A stretch of DNA of 64,000 nucleotides from Carnobacterium jeotgali MS3. Its GTDB lineage: Bacteria > Bacillota > Bacilli > Lactobacillales > Carnobacteriaceae. The position numbers and the translations under genes are program-made. How positions within the stretch are numbered: the stretch's first letter is position 1; each line of letters starts with the position of its first letter. The DNA lies in contig NZ_JQNF01000007.1 in assembly GCF_000745125.1 (NCBI RefSeq), forward strand, positions 186,001 through 250,000, in the 5' to 3' direction. The notes beneath the pieces are model-generated. The model ran no database searches. It saw only the letters and a program-made list of their open reading frames with translations, and had not been told where the DNA came from. This document shows positions 16,477 through 26,386 of the stretch, in pieces.

Positions 16477-17409
16477 TTACTGTTCAATTGAATTTTTTTC
16501 AATCAATTTTTCTAAATTTCGCTCAAAAGTTTCAGTAGCATTATACCCCATGATTTTTGCTCTGGTATTCATAGCTGCACTCTCAATAATAACAGCTAAA
16601 TTCCGTCCAGTTCTAACAGGAATAGAAATTTTTGGAACATCTACGTCTAAAATACGTTTTTTTTCTTCTCCGCTGCCTAATCTGTCATACGTTTTTTCTT
16701 TGTCCCATAGTTCTAAATTTACCACTAAATTAACCGTTTTGCTTAATCTAATGGAACCCACCCCAAACAAATTCACGACGTCTATAATACCGATTCCACG
16801 AATCTCCATTAAATGACTTAAAATTTCAGGTGGCTCCCCAATAATTATTCTATCCATTTGGTACATTTCAACGCGATCATCTGCTACGAGTCTATGTCCT
16901 CTTTTAATTAATTCTAAGGCCGTTTCACTTTTACCTACACCGCTATCTCCAGTAATCATAACACCCATTCCGTATATATCTACCAATACACCATGTAGAG
17001 ATATTCGTTCGGCTAACTGTGCTTCTAGAAAATTCGTTACATTACTTGATAATCGTGTTGTAGATTGCATAGAAGAAAGTAACGGAATTCCTTTTTCAGT
17101 AGTTGCTTGTATCAATTCTTTTGGAGGTGTTAATCCTCTTGAAATTAGAAAAGCTGGGGTATCCACTTGACACATTCTTCGCATAACAATTAACCGCTCA
17201 TCGCTAGTCATTTGTTCAGAAAATGATATTTCTGTCCTACCAAATAATTGAATGCGTTCTTGAGGATAATAGTTAAAATAGCCAGTAAGTTCTAGACCTG
17301 GTCGTGAAATATCCTCTGTTAAAATCTTACGATCAAGAAATTCCTCTCCGTTATGTACTTTTAACTCCAAAGTGTCTACTAATTGTTTAACCGTTACACT
17401 TTCTGCCAT
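16477..17409 (-). CDS. hprK: HPr kinase/phosphorylase
   Basis: Phosphorylates Ser46 of HPr in response to fructose-1,6-bisphosphate and removes it when phosphate is high; this sets CcpA-dependent carbon catabolite repression. The P-loop GDSGVGKSE is at about residues 153-161, and MEIRGIGIIDV is the HprK signature. The 310-aa length is typical. GGAG lies 8 bases before the ATG. It is the first gene of the operon with lgt, gpsA and galU. The link to phosphate levels is noteworthy given the large Pho region nearby, although it is normal for the family. Confidence 0.95.
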   Translation of the reverse strand: MAESVTVKQLVDTLELKVHNGEEFLDRKILTEDISRPGLELTGYFNYYPQERIQLFGRTEISFSEQMTSDERLIVMRRMCQVDTPAFLISRGLTPPKELIQATTEKGIPLLSSMQSTTRLSSNVTNFLEAQLAERISLHGVLVDIYGMGVMITGDSGVGKSETALELIKRGHRLVADDRVEMYQMDRIIIGEPPEILSHLMEIRGIGIIDVVNLFGVGSIRLSKTVNLVVNLELWDKEKTYDRLGSGEEKKRILDVDVPKISIPVRTGRNLAVIIESAAMNTRAKIMGYNATETFERNLEKLIEKNSIEQ

Positions 17410-17591
17410 ATTTTTTTCTCCTCTATTTAAAGATCATTTTTTTATTCTTAGATTTAATCATTAAAAAAACTATTATATAACTTTCATTTTAACATTTTAA
17501 TCATTCCGTTTAAAGGAAATAGAAAGAAAAGCTAATCAAATAGTAAAATGATTTAAGTTCTTTTATTTCCCAACTTTTTTGAGTAAAAAAT

Positions 17592-17626
17592 AAAAAAGGA
17601 TCAGAACAATTTCATTCTGATCCTAG
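17592..17626 (-). terminator. Terminator of the liaXYZ-type operon
   Basis: AAAGGATCAGAA and TTCTGATCCTAG form the stem; on the minus strand TTTTTTATTTTTT follows. It lies 6 bases past the gene at 17632. Confidence 0.85.
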
Positions 17627-17631
17627 TCTAT

Positions 17632-17982
17632 TTAATTAGGTTGTCTGAATTGACTATTTAGCACCATATTGACTAATGACACTAACATAGCAATGAGCAT
17701 AGTCGCACCAAACGATGAAAATTCAAATCCGCTACCTATAATGAAAGAGGTCAAACTCAACATTGTTGCATTTATGACTATCGTAAATAATCCTAACGTT
17801 AATAAAGTAATAGGCAGCGAGAGGATAAATAATATGGGTTTAACAGCCATATTCAGTATTGCCAAGACAATACTAGCTCCTAACGATACCCAAAAACTTT
17901 CTACATAGAACATATTTTGCAAAAGACCAGCTAATGCTAGAAAAAGTACCGCATTAACAATAATTTTTTGCCAAAATCTCAC
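17632..17982 (-). CDS. liaZ: Phage holin family IV-type membrane protein (LiaZ/YvlD-like)
   Basis: A 116-aa protein with four hydrophobic segments. The pattern MAVKPILFILSLPITLLTLG in the centre is typical of the YvlD/holin-IV family. It begins with GTG, sharing its G with the TAG stop of the PspC-domain gene, so the two are translationally coupled. In enterococci the equivalent order liaX-liaY-liaZ is an envelope-stress operon under LiaFSR control; the assignment here rests on order and domains. No liaFSR genes are in the window, so control by LiaR is assumed, not shown. Confidence 0.85.
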   Translation of the reverse strand: MRFWQKIIVNAVLFLALAGLLQNMFYVESFWVSLGASIVLAILNMAVKPILFILSLPITLLTLGLFTIVINATMLSLTSFIIGSGFEFSSFGATMLIAMLVSLVNMVLNSQFRQPN

Positions 17983-18287
17983 TAAAAGTCACTCCAGTCT
18001 TCTTCTTTAACTTTTTCAGCTTCCTTGCGCGGAGCATGATGTTCTGGTCCTTTAGCACCTGGTTTAAACCCATAAGATTTTGGATTTTTTGTGTTGCCGT
18101 TTATAGGTGCTTCTGGAATCACAATCGCTAATACGATATAAAGAATAAATGGCGAACCTACTCCAATTAGTGTAGCAGCTCCATAAATGATACGAAGCAA
18201 TGTTGGGTCAAAGCCAAAATATTCTGCAACTCCAGCTAGTACACCACTTACCATTTTATTATCTCTTGATTTCGTTAATTTTTTCAT
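17982..18287 (-). CDS. liaY: PspC domain protein (LiaY-like)
   Basis: The N-terminal PspC domain is clear: LTKSRDNKMVSGVLAGVAEY, then FGFDPTLLRIIY and a membrane helix (about residues 33-58) typical of the phage-shock protein C family. The C-terminal tail is charged (EAEKVKEEDWSDF). It is 101 aa. AGAGGTG lies 8 bases before the ATG. In enterococci LiaY is a PspC transmembrane protein that links LiaX to changes in anionic phospholipid location. It lies between the liaX and liaZ homologues, 41 bp from the former. Confidence 0.87.
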   Translation of the reverse strand: MKKLTKSRDNKMVSGVLAGVAEYFGFDPTLLRIIYGAATLIGVGSPFILYIVLAIVIPEAPINGNTKNPKSYGFKPGAKGPEHHAPRKEAEKVKEEDWSDF

Positions 18288-18328
18288 TTACATTCACCTC
18301 TTTTATAGTTTATCACTACTTAATAATT

Positions 18329-19912
18329 TTATTCTACTTCTTTCAACAAGATATTTCCTGTTGTTGTTTCTAATTTTAATATTAATGATTGAGTATCGGC
18401 TATTCTTCTAAATTCCAAAAGTTGACTTGTGCGGTCTTTTCTTTCTTTTAATGTTTCAAGATTTTCAACTCGATTTTGGATGGTTCCTAAATTGCTTTTC
18501 GCTTCGCCTTCTACGCTATAGTTTTTAGGGAAAGACACTTTCACACTGCCATTTACAGAAGATGCTGCAAGACGTGTTAAATCTTCACCTTCTAAAGTAA
18601 CCTTTACTGTTCCGTTTACTGTTGAAAGGTTTCCGCTCTTAATTTTACCACGGGTAACGATTCCACCATTTACGCTTTTAACCATCAGATCTCTTACTGT
18701 GCTGTCTAACACTGTAACTGTACCATTAACGCCATCCGTTTCCAACATTGTCGCTGTAAGATTTTGGAAAAAGACATTTCCATTTGTACATTTAATATAA
18801 AAATCTTTTCCTTCAAAATCTTCAAATTTCACATTTCCATTTAAAAGACTGATTGCGGTATGATCATACACTCTTTCAGGAAGGTAAAAAACTAAGTCAC
18901 AACGTAACCGTTTATTTGGAACGTGGAACAACATTTTTTCATCTGTCACTTCCACTGTGCTTCGTTTTTCAAAGGCTTCTAAAGGAGTTGCCGTGTCTAT
19001 TTTGCCGTAGATTTTAATTTCAGCTTCTACTTTGATATCTTGGCTGTCCCAATTTTTAAATAAGACATTTCCGTTTGCAACTTTTACATCAAGAATAGAG
19101 GCAGAACTTTCTGGGTAATTAAATTCATGTGTAAATTTAGTTGAAGCTAAACCAGGAACACGAACATTTACATCTTTCCAATCCATATTCTCAATCACTG
19201 TTGAGAAGGTGTTTTTCATGAACTTGCCAAATTGATTTCCAGTATCGACCACTTTGCCCGTTACTTGATTCAACGTTTCGTCCATTGTTTCTTTCCAATC
19301 TTCGGGTATCTCAAATTTTTCTGAAATTTGTTTCTTTTGAGTTCCCCATTGTTTTCTTTTTACTGTTTTCAATTGGTTTTCTAGTTCTGATTTATCTTCT
19401 TCTAAGTCTTCCAATTGAGCTTTCAATTCATTTATCTCATTTTTCATTTGATTCATCTCTGGTAATTTTTCAGGATTCAATCCCTCTAAATCTTCTTTTG
19501 TTTCAAGTACCATTAATTTTTCTTGAACCAATCTAAGTTTGCTTTTGATCATAGCAATTTCAAGATTTTTTTCATCTAATTTAACAGAATAAGATGAGGC
19601 TTCATTTGCTAAACTTTCTAAGATTTTTTCTAGTTGTTCGCGATCTTTTTGTTCTTCGTTAGAAAAATTTTCATCTTGACCGTCTTCATCTGATTGTGAA
19701 AATGCAGGATCCTCTGTTGAGTCTTCAAAAGAAGAGTCTTCAGGAGTTTTAGGTGGAGTTGGCTGTGGTTCCTCAACATGAGTATGCGCATTTTCTTTCT
19801 TAATTGCTTCTTTACCTTCTTTTTTCGCTGCGTTTTCTAGTAAAACTAACGCTTCTTCAGTAGAAATAATTCCTTGTTTAACTAATTCGAGTATTCTTTC
19901 TCTTTGTTTCAT
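18329..19912 (-). CDS. liaX: LiaX-like DUF4097 protein, envelope stress
   Basis: Has a short N-terminal helical SHOCT-like domain (KQRERILELVKQGIISTEE, residues 2-20), an acidic linker, a long coiled coil (about residues 90-185), and a C-terminal DUF4097 beta-solenoid built of repeats such as NGTVTVLDSTVRDLMVKSVN (about 260-520). At 527 aa it is the size of enterococcal LiaX, a surface sensor of daptomycin and host peptides. AAGGAGG before the ATG at 19910-19912 decides the start over an upstream in-frame codon. No signal peptide is seen, as is also true of LiaX, from memory. First gene of the operon. Confidence 0.83.
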   Translation of the reverse strand: MKQRERILELVKQGIISTEEALVLLENAAKKEGKEAIKKENAHTHVEEPQPTPPKTPEDSSFEDSTEDPAFSQSDEDGQDENFSNEEQKDREQLEKILESLANEASSYSVKLDEKNLEIAMIKSKLRLVQEKLMVLETKEDLEGLNPEKLPEMNQMKNEINELKAQLEDLEEDKSELENQLKTVKRKQWGTQKKQISEKFEIPEDWKETMDETLNQVTGKVVDTGNQFGKFMKNTFSTVIENMDWKDVNVRVPGLASTKFTHEFNYPESSASILDVKVANGNVLFKNWDSQDIKVEAEIKIYGKIDTATPLEAFEKRSTVEVTDEKMLFHVPNKRLRCDLVFYLPERVYDHTAISLLNGNVKFEDFEGKDFYIKCTNGNVFFQNLTATMLETDGVNGTVTVLDSTVRDLMVKSVNGGIVTRGKIKSGNLSTVNGTVKVTLEGEDLTRLAASSVNGSVKVSFPKNYSVEGEAKSNLGTIQNRVENLETLKERKDRTSQLLEFRRIADTQSLILKLETTTGNILLKEVE

Positions 19913-20141
19913 GGTCAGTTCCTCCTTAAAGTTTTCCAATTCATTCAGTAATAATTGATTGATAATAGTTAGCGGTTATTTTTAGGCTGTGCTTTGTTGT
20001 TATCATCATTATGCGTCATCTAAGGAAGTTTGTCATAGGACTTAAGTACGATTTTATTGTCGTTACATAGTCTGAACAGGAGGGCAACTTTTCACGTCTA
20101 GTTTAACATGAAACAAAGTTATTTAAAAAAAGAAACACTTT
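19913..20141. other. Upstream region of the liaXYZ-type operon
   Basis: No gene. It must hold the operon promoter. A partly symmetric stretch near 20029-20047 (GTCATAGGACTTAAGTAC) could be a response-regulator site, but I cannot match it to a known LiaR consensus with confidence. Confidence 0.3.
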
Positions 20142-20189
20142 AAAAAGGATAAACCAACCGATAACGAATCCGGTTGGTCTATCCTTTTC
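20142..20189. terminator. Terminator of uvrA
   Basis: AAAAGGATA-AACCAACCG pairs with CGGTTGGTCTATCCTTTT around a 10-base loop, with T-rich ends on the minus strand. Confidence 0.85.
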
Positions 20190-20237
20190 AAATTTTTTAT
20201 TAGCTAACAATTGGTTTACTTATAGAGAATTATTGGA

Positions 20238-23087
20238 TTAGTTCACACTTTCTCCACGTTTTTTATCTCTTTTCAAGATTTCAGCTAAATACATACCAGT
20301 GTAACTTTTCTTAACCTTAGCTACTTCTTCTGGTGTACCTGTAGCAATAATGGTACCACCACCAGCTCCACCTTCAGGACCTAAATCAATCACGTAATCG
20401 GCTGTTTTGATGACATCCAAATTATGTTCAATAACTAAGACCGTATTTCCCGCTTCTACTAATCGATTTAACACTACTAGTAAACGTGCGATATCGTCTG
20501 TGTGCAATCCCGTAGTTGGTTCATCCAAGATATAGAAATTATCCCCATTAGAACTTTTGCGCAATTCACTAGCTAGCTTCATACGTTGGGCTTCCCCACC
20601 TGACAATGTAGTCGCAGGCTGACCAAGGGTGACATATCCGAGTCCCACATCAATAATTGTTTGAATTTTCTTACGAATTTTAGGTACGTTTTCGAAAAAG
20701 ACAACAGCTTCTTCTACTGTCATATTTAAGACGTCAGAAATATTCTTACCTTTGTATCTCACTTCTAAAGTTTCAGAATTGTAACGTGTCCCATGACATA
20801 TTTCACATGGTACATACACATCAGGCAGGAAATGCATTTCAATTTTTAAAATCCCATCTCCTCGGCATGCTTCACAACGTCCACCTTTAACATTGAAACT
20901 AAAGCGACCTTTTTTATACCCTCTTATTTTAGCTTCATTTGTTTGGGCAAACAAATCACGTATATCATCAAATACACTCGTGTAAGTCGCTGGGTTACTT
21001 CTAGGCGTACGTCCTATTGGGCTTTGATCAATATCAATCACTTTTTCTAAGCCTTTATGCCCTTCTATCGATTTGTATTTTCCGGGCTTTTGTTTTGAAC
21101 GATTTAAATCACGAGACAAAGTCTTTTTCAAAACAGCATTGACTAAAGAACTTTTACCCGAACCTGAAACACCTGTAACTGCTATAAAACGACTAAGTGG
21201 AAAATCTACATTCACATTTTTTAAGTTATTTTCAGCAGCTCCTTTGACACGAATGAATCCTTTATCTTCTGTACGACGCTCTTTTGGAACAGGTATAAAT
21301 TTTTTACCTAACAAATAGGCTCCTGTTAAGGAATTTTCATTATTAGCAACTTCATCCGGTGTTCCAATCGCCATGATTTCGCCGCCCTTTTCGCCGGCTC
21401 CTGGACCTATATCAATTAAATAATCGGCTGCTCTCATGGTGTCTTCATCATGTTCAACCACGATAAGAGTATTTCCTAAATCACGCATTTTTTGCAAGGA
21501 TTCAATTAAGCGATTATTATCTCTTTGGTGCAATCCTATTGAAGGTTCATCCAAGATATATAAAACACCTGATAAATTAGAGCCAATCTGAGTTGCTAAA
21601 CGGATGCGCTGCGCCTCTCCACCAGATAAGGTTCCAGCAGTTCGGCTCAATGTTAGATAATTTAGGCCAACATTTTTCAAGAATGACAAGCGGTCATTTA
21701 CTTCTTTCAAAATAGGCTTTGCAATCATCTGTTCTTGCTCAGACATCGGCAAGTCAGTAAAAAATTGGATGGAGTCTTCAATAGGGTATCCGCATACTTC
21801 TCCAATATCTTTGCCCGCTACTTTTACAGAAAGAGCTTCTGGATTTAATCTTTTTCCACCACAAGATTGGCAAGTTAATTCAGTCATATACAACCGCATT
21901 TGATCTCTTGTGAAGTCACTGTTTGTTTCACGGTAGCGTCTTTCAATATTGCGAAGAACACCTTCAAAGGGAATATCAACATCTCGTACACCACCAAAAT
22001 CATTTTTATGATGAAAATGGAACAGTTTTCCTTTTGAGCCGTGCAAAACAAAGGCTTGATCTTCTTCCGACATCTCTTCAAATGGAATTGTTTGATCAAT
22101 GTTAAAGTGGTTACACGCTTGTTCTAACATTTGTGGGTAGTAATTCGAACTAATTGGGTTCCATGGTAACAGAGCGCCTTCTTTTAAAGTTAAGCTTTTA
22201 TCTGGAACGACCAAATCAATATCAACTTCTAGCTTCACACCTAATCCATCACAATCAGGACAAGAACCAAAAGGAGCATTAAACGAAAATAATCGGGGTT
22301 CTAATTCGCCTACACTAAACCCACAATAAGGGCATGAATAGTGCTCACTAAAAAGAACTTCTTCTTGTCCCATAATATCCGCAATAGCATAACCCTCCGC
22401 TAAACGTAAAGCAGCTTCAAACGAGTCAAATAAGCGCGACCGAATACCTTCCTTTACGACTATCCGATCAATGACAATTTCAATATCGTGTTTTTTATTC
22501 TTATCTAATTCAATTTCATCGGTAATATCATACATTTCTTTATCTACACGAACACGAACATAGCCTTCAGATTTAATTTTATCAAAAATTTTCTTGTGCT
22601 GGCCTTTTTTTCCTGTAACAATGGGAGCCAACAACTGAATTTTAGTCCGCTCTGGGTACTCTAGTATACGGTCTACCATTTGTTCAACGGTCTGACTAGC
22701 AATTTCAGTTCCATCATTTGGACAAATAGGATGACCGATACGAGCGTATAACAGTCTTAAATAATCATTGATTTCTGTTACCGTTCCCACTGTCGAACGA
22801 GGATTTTTACTCGTTGTTTTTTGGTCAATAGAGATAGCTGGACTTAATCCATCTATACTGTCGACATCTGGTTTATCCATCTGACCAAGAAATTGACGAG
22901 CGTAAGCAGAAAGGCTTTCAACATAGCGTCTTTGTCCTTCTGCATATAATGTATCGAACGCTAAAGAACTTTTGCCAGATCCTGATAATCCTGTCACGAC
23001 AACTAATTTATCTCTAGGTATAGTTACGTCAATATTTTTTAAATTATGTGAACGCGCGCCCCTGACGGTAATTTTATCATGTGCCAT
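20238..23087 (-). CDS. uvrA: Excinuclease ABC subunit A
   Basis: The damage-recognition ATPase of nucleotide excision repair. It carries two ABC modules: Walker [14 protein letters not shown] near residue 32 and [12 protein letters not shown] near 640, and signatures [12 protein letters not shown] and [12 protein letters not shown]. Two zinc modules are visible: CPYCGF...CPDCDG and CEACRGDG...CEICHGTRY. At 949 aa it is full length. AAGGAAG lies 7 bases before the ATG. uvrB is often adjacent upstream, but here the upstream neighbour is an HD phosphohydrolase, separated by a terminator. Confidence 0.97.
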   Translation of the reverse strand: MAHDKITVRGARSHNLKNIDVTIPRDKLVVVTGLSGSGKSSLAFDTLYAEGQRRYVESLSAYARQFLGQMDKPDVDSIDGLSPAISIDQKTTSKNPRSTVGTVTEINDYLRLLYARIGHPICPNDGTEIASQTVEQMVDRILEYPERTKIQLLAPIVTGKKGQHKKIFDKIKSEGYVRVRVDKEMYDITDEIELDKNKKHDIEIVIDRIVVKEGIRSRLFDSFEAALRLAEGYAIADIMGQEEVLFSEHYSCPYCGFSVGELEPRLFSFNAPFGSCPDCDGLGVKLEVDIDLVVPDKSLTLKEGALLPWNPISSNYYPQMLEQACNHFNIDQTIPFEEMSEEDQAFVLHGSKGKLFHFHHKNDFGGVRDVDIPFEGVLRNIERRYRETNSDFTRDQMRLYMTELTCQSCGGKRLNPEALSVKVAGKDIGEVCGYPIEDSIQFFTDLPMSEQEQMIAKPILKEVNDRLSFLKNVGLNYLTLSRTAGTLSGGEAQRIRLATQIGSNLSGVLYILDEPSIGLHQRDNNRLIESLQKMRDLGNTLIVVEHDEDTMRAADYLIDIGPGAGEKGGEIMAIGTPDEVANNENSLTGAYLLGKKFIPVPKERRTEDKGFIRVKGAAENNLKNVNVDFPLSRFIAVTGVSGSGKSSLVNAVLKKTLSRDLNRSKQKPGKYKSIEGHKGLEKVIDIDQSPIGRTPRSNPATYTSVFDDIRDLFAQTNEAKIRGYKKGRFSFNVKGGRCEACRGDGILKIEMHFLPDVYVPCEICHGTRYNSETLEVRYKGKNISDVLNMTVEEAVVFFENVPKIRKKIQTIIDVGLGYVTLGQPATTLSGGEAQRMKLASELRKSSNGDNFYILDEPTTGLHTDDIARLLVVLNRLVEAGNTVLVIEHNLDVIKTADYVIDLGPEGGAGGGTIIATGTPEEVAKVKKSYTGMYLAEILKRDKKRGESVN

Positions 23088-23156
23088 ATGCTTACTTCCT
23101 TTTGAGTTATTTTTTACGCTTCTACTTTATAGATAAGTTTAGTTTAACGAAAACAC

Positions 23157-23186
23157 AAAAAATAGGATAGCAAGATGCATCCTATT
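23157..23186 (-). terminator. Terminator of the HD phosphohydrolase gene
   Basis: AATAGGAT and ATCCTATT pair around a 10-base loop; TTTTTTG follows on the minus strand. It lies 55 bases past the stop codon at 23241. Confidence 0.7.
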
Positions 23187-23240
23187 CTTATCCTATTAGT
23201 TTATCACAACTTATTAATTTTGGCGAACGTTTGTTCACAA

Positions 23241-23885
23241 TTAATCTGCTAGCGAATCTGAAACGATTCGTTGTGTTATCTTTTGCAATTGATCTTGATT
23301 CGTAAAGTTTCCACTTAATAAATCAGGCAGTACTTCTTTCAAGAAATAGTGTGTACTAGCCAAATGCCTAAACTCTAAAATTGTTTGCAAAGATTCTTCA
23401 TATATTTCAGTAAATACCCGTTCAGGATTTCCTTTTTGAATTTCTCCAAAAGATTCATATAATAAATCTACTTTGTCTGAAACAGATAAAATTTGACCTT
23501 CTAACGTATCATCTTTTCCTTCTTTTAATCGTTCGAAATATACAGCTTGAAATTCTGTTGGAATCTCTTTTTTTATAAAGTTCTCTGTCATAGAGTCTTC
23601 TACATCCGCTAACATTTCTCTTAGTTCCGGGGTAGCGTATTTAACAGGCGTTTTTATATCCCCAATGAATAACTCTGTATAGTCATGATTGAGCGCTTTT
23701 TCATATAAAGCACGCCAATCAACCACGTTTCCCGCTTGTTCTTCTACAGTTCCTAAAAATTGAGCAATTTGAGTCACTTTAAAAGAATGGGCTGCGACAG
23801 AGTGATCTTCGTATTTAAACTTTCCAGGACAGCGAAATATATTTTCCAAATCACTCAAGCTTTTAATGTATTGATGCATTCCCAT
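23241..23885 (-). CDS. HD domain phosphohydrolase, YfbR-like
   Basis: A 214-aa HD-superfamily enzyme. SVAAHSFKVTQIA provides the first metal His (about residue 33), NHDYTELFIGDIKTP the HD pair (about 67-68) and the acidic residues, and DKVDLLYESF the final Asp. This pattern is that of the YfbR 5'-nucleotidase group, which removes phosphate from deoxynucleoside monophosphates. Substrate preference cannot be read from the sequence. It stands alone between uvrA and the phosphate operon, flanked by terminators on both sides. Confidence 0.85.
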   Translation of the reverse strand: MGMHQYIKSLSDLENIFRCPGKFKYEDHSVAAHSFKVTQIAQFLGTVEEQAGNVVDWRALYEKALNHDYTELFIGDIKTPVKYATPELREMLADVEDSMTENFIKKEIPTEFQAVYFERLKEGKDDTLEGQILSVSDKVDLLYESFGEIQKGNPERVFTEIYEESLQTILEFRHLASTHYFLKEVLPDLLSGNFTNQDQLQKITQRIVSDSLAD

Positions 23886-23984
23886 CTCATTTCATTCCTT
23901 CCCTTTGGTAAATTTTTATAATCCTAACATAGAAAACCAAATAAAGCAAAAGATGCTTGGTTTTACGCATCTCATTATGAGCCT

Positions 23985-24021
23985 AAAAAAGCGACTGGAA
24001 TAGTATTCCAGTCGCTTTTTT
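23985..24021. terminator. Terminator of the first pst-phoU operon
   Basis: AAAGCGACTGGAAT and ATTCCAGTCGCTTT form a perfect 14-bp stem with a 3-base loop and T-runs on both sides, 6 bases past the phoU stop. Confidence 0.92.
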
Positions 24022-24027
24022 TACTAT

Positions 24028-24708
24028 TTAATTTATGGGTGTGTTTTTATTGTGGGTATTTAATTCCACAACTTTTCCTGAATTCAAGTACACAATCCAT
24101 TCAGAGATATTTGTAACATAATCACCAATTCGTTCTAGGTATCCCGCTACAAGCATGTAATCGGATCCTCCTAATACGATTTCTGAATCAATTTTCATAT
24201 GTTCAATACAATCCGAATGAATTTTTTTTGCATCTTTATCTACTGCTCTATCGCTTAAAGCTACTTCTTTAGCTTTTGCTGTATCAAAATTTATATAGGC
24301 ATCTAAAACACCTTGAACCATTACTTTAACTTTTTCAGACATCTCAGCAATTTCTGCTTCGACTTCATAAATACGTTTATTTCCTTTTACTCGAATAGTC
24401 GATTTTGCAATACTAACCGCGTGGTCGCCCATTCGCTCAAGATCTGCACAAGCTTTCATGACTGTTACAATTTTTCTTAAGTCAGTCGTTACCGGTTGTT
24501 GCAAAGCAATCATTTCAAAACATTGTTTTTCTAGATCAGTTTCACGTCTATTGATTTCTATGTCGCCATCAATTACTTGTTGAGCAAGTTCCTTATCATG
24601 GTTTATAAATGCTTTTACTGATTTATAAATAGCTTCATTGACCATTTTGCCCATTTCAAAAAAATGAACGTGTAAATCGTTTAATTCTTCTTCAAATACG
24701 CGTCTCAC
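24028..24708 (-). CDS. phoU: Phosphate-specific transport regulator PhoU (copy 1)
   Basis: A 226-aa all-helical protein made of two PhoU repeats. GDHAVSIAKSTIRVKG and LERIGDYVTNISEWIVYL carry the metal-binding E/DxxxD motifs. PhoU links the Pst transporter to the PhoR kinase and shuts off the Pho response when phosphate is ample. The start is GTG, 8 bases after GGAG. It ends operon 1 (pstS-pstC-pstA-pstB-pstB-phoU), with a strong terminator following. A second, similar PhoU lies at 29448-30113; both start with nearly the same FEEEL-DLHVHF. Confidence 0.95.
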   Translation of the reverse strand: MRRVFEEELNDLHVHFFEMGKMVNEAIYKSVKAFINHDKELAQQVIDGDIEINRRETDLEKQCFEMIALQQPVTTDLRKIVTVMKACADLERMGDHAVSIAKSTIRVKGNKRIYEVEAEIAEMSEKVKVMVQGVLDAYINFDTAKAKEVALSDRAVDKDAKKIHSDCIEHMKIDSEIVLGGSDYMLVAGYLERIGDYVTNISEWIVYLNSGKVVELNTHNKNTPIN

Positions 24709-24749
24709 TTTCCATCACTCCTATACCATTTTCTTAATTATGCAACGAA

Positions 24750-25514
24750 TTACCCAAAACGTCCAGAAATATAGTCGTCAGTTTCTTTTTCTTTTGGTCT
24801 TGTAAAAATTTGTCTTGTTTCTCCATACTCAATTAAATGCCCATTTAAGAAAAAGGCTGTGTTATCTGAAATTCTTGAAGCTTGTTGCATGTTATGAGTA
24901 ACAATTATCATCGTGTAATCTTTTTTTAGTTCTAATAACATATTTTCAATTTTTGCACTTGATATTGGATCTAAAGCACTTGTTGGCTCATCGAGCAAAA
25001 TAACAGATGGTTCAATCGCTAATACGCGTGCGATACAAACCCGTTGTTGTTGTCCCCCTGAAAGTGAAAGAGCACTTTTATGCAATTTATCTTTAACATC
25101 TTCCCAAACGGCTGCTTTTTTTAGGCTTTCTTCAACAATAGCATCAATTTTTGCTTTGTCTTTCATTCCTGCTATTTTTAAACCGTAAGCAACATTTTCA
25201 TATATTGAAAACGGGAATGGGTTAGGCTGTTGAAACACCATTCCCACTTTTTTTCTTAACTCAACGGTATCCATCTTAGGACTATAAATTTCTTTGTCTT
25301 CAAATTTTACGTTACCAGTAATAGTGACATCTGGAATCAAATCATTCATACGGTTCAGTGTTCTTAGAAATGTTGATTTCCCACAACCACTTGGTCCAAT
25401 TAAAGCAGTTATTTCTTTAGGCTTAAAATTAAGCGATACACCTTTTAATGCTTCATTTTTTCCATAATACAAATGAACGTCATTCGATTCAATAATAAAT
25501 TTTTCGTTGCTCAC
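24750..25514 (-). CDS. pstB: Phosphate ABC transporter ATP-binding protein PstB (1b)
   Basis: The ATPase of the Pst phosphate importer. Walker [10 protein letters not shown] is near residue 40, Q-loop [21 protein letters not shown] near 90, signature LSGGQQQR near 155, Walker [14 protein letters not shown] and the H-loop [13 protein letters not shown]. It is 254 aa. The start is GTG, 8 bases after GGAGG. It lies 12 bp after a second pstB in the same operon; such pstB1-pstB2 pairs are known in lactic acid bacteria. It probably pairs with its neighbour as a heterodimer, or both form homodimers; the sequence does not decide. Confidence 0.95.
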   Translation of the reverse strand: MSNEKFIIESNDVHLYYGKNEALKGVSLNFKPKEITALIGPSGCGKSTFLRTLNRMNDLIPDVTITGNVKFEDKEIYSPKMDTVELRKKVGMVFQQPNPFPFSIYENVAYGLKIAGMKDKAKIDAIVEESLKKAAVWEDVKDKLHKSALSLSGGQQQRVCIARVLAIEPSVILLDEPTSALDPISSAKIENMLLELKKDYTMIIVTHNMQQASRISDNTAFFLNGHLIEYGETRQIFTRPKEKETDDYISGRFG

Positions 25515-25526
25515 TATTTTTTCCTC

Positions 25527-26330
25527 CTAACCAAAATGACCAGATACATAATCTTCTGTTGCTTGAATTTTTGGACGAGTAAATACTTTTCTCGTTTCAT
25601 CGTACTCAATAACATTTCCAACATAAAAGAAAGCTGTATAGTCACTGATTCTTGAAGCTTGTTGCATGTTGTGAGTAACAATAACAATTGAATAATCTTC
25701 TTTCAATTGCAGCAATGTTTCTTCTACTTGACTAGTAGAAATGGGGTCCAATGCACTTGCAGGTTCATCTAGCAATAAAATATCTGGTTTAAGAGCAATA
25801 GCTCTTGCGATACATAAGCGTTGTTGTCCACCAGATAATGCTAAGGCACTTTTATTTAATTGATCTTTTACTTGATCCCATAAAGCAGCTTGTTTTAAAC
25901 TTGTTTCCACCGCTTCATCTAACGTATTTTTATCTTTGATTCCATGTCTACGTAATGCAAAAGCAATATTATCATAAATTGATTTACTAAAAGGATTAGG
26001 GCGTTGAAATACCATTCCAATATTTTTACGCATTTCATATACATCGATATTTGAAGCATTTACATCAATACCTTTATAAATGATTTTCCCTGTCACTTTA
26101 GCAGATTCAATTTCATCATTCATACGATTTAACGAACGCAGATAAGTTGATTTACCACATCCACTAGGACCAATAAGAGAAGTGATTTTGTTTTCCTCGA
26201 ATTCCAACGAAACCCCTTTGATGGCTTCATTGTCTCCATACCATACATGCAAATCTTCGGTAGATAAGTCAATTTTTTTGTCAGCGGACATTTTTAAAAT
26301 ATTTGTTTCTAAGTTAGTTTGATTGGGCAT
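25527..26330 (-). CDS. pstB: Phosphate ABC transporter ATP-binding protein PstB (1a), unusual signature
   Basis: A 267-aa Pst ATPase with an N-terminal extension of about 15 residues compared with its neighbours. Walker [11 protein letters not shown]-loop [14 protein letters not shown] and H-loop [12 protein letters not shown] are intact. After the ABC signature it reads [11 protein letters not shown], one Gln shorter than the LSGGQQQR of the other two PstBs here. The D-loop side reads [11 protein letters not shown] instead of DEPTSALDP. Both are visible in the codons and do not shift the frame. The ATP-sandwich residues remain, so it may still be active. AGGAGG lies before the ATG. Confidence 0.92.
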   Translation of the reverse strand: MPNQTNLETNILKMSADKKIDLSTEDLHVWYGDNEAIKGVSLEFEENKITSLIGPSGCGKSTYLRSLNRMNDEIESAKVTGKIIYKGIDVNASNIDVYEMRKNIGMVFQRPNPFSKSIYDNIAFALRRHGIKDKNTLDEAVETSLKQAALWDQVKDQLNKSALALSGGQQRLCIARAIALKPDILLLDEPASALDPISTSQVEETLLQLKEDYSIVIVTHNMQQASRISDYTAFFYVGNVIEYDETRKVFTRPKIQATEDYVSGHFG

Positions 26331-26386
26331 TGCTTAAATCCTCCTTGTCTAACTGAATCCTTGTTACACACTAGCTCTTGCGTTCA

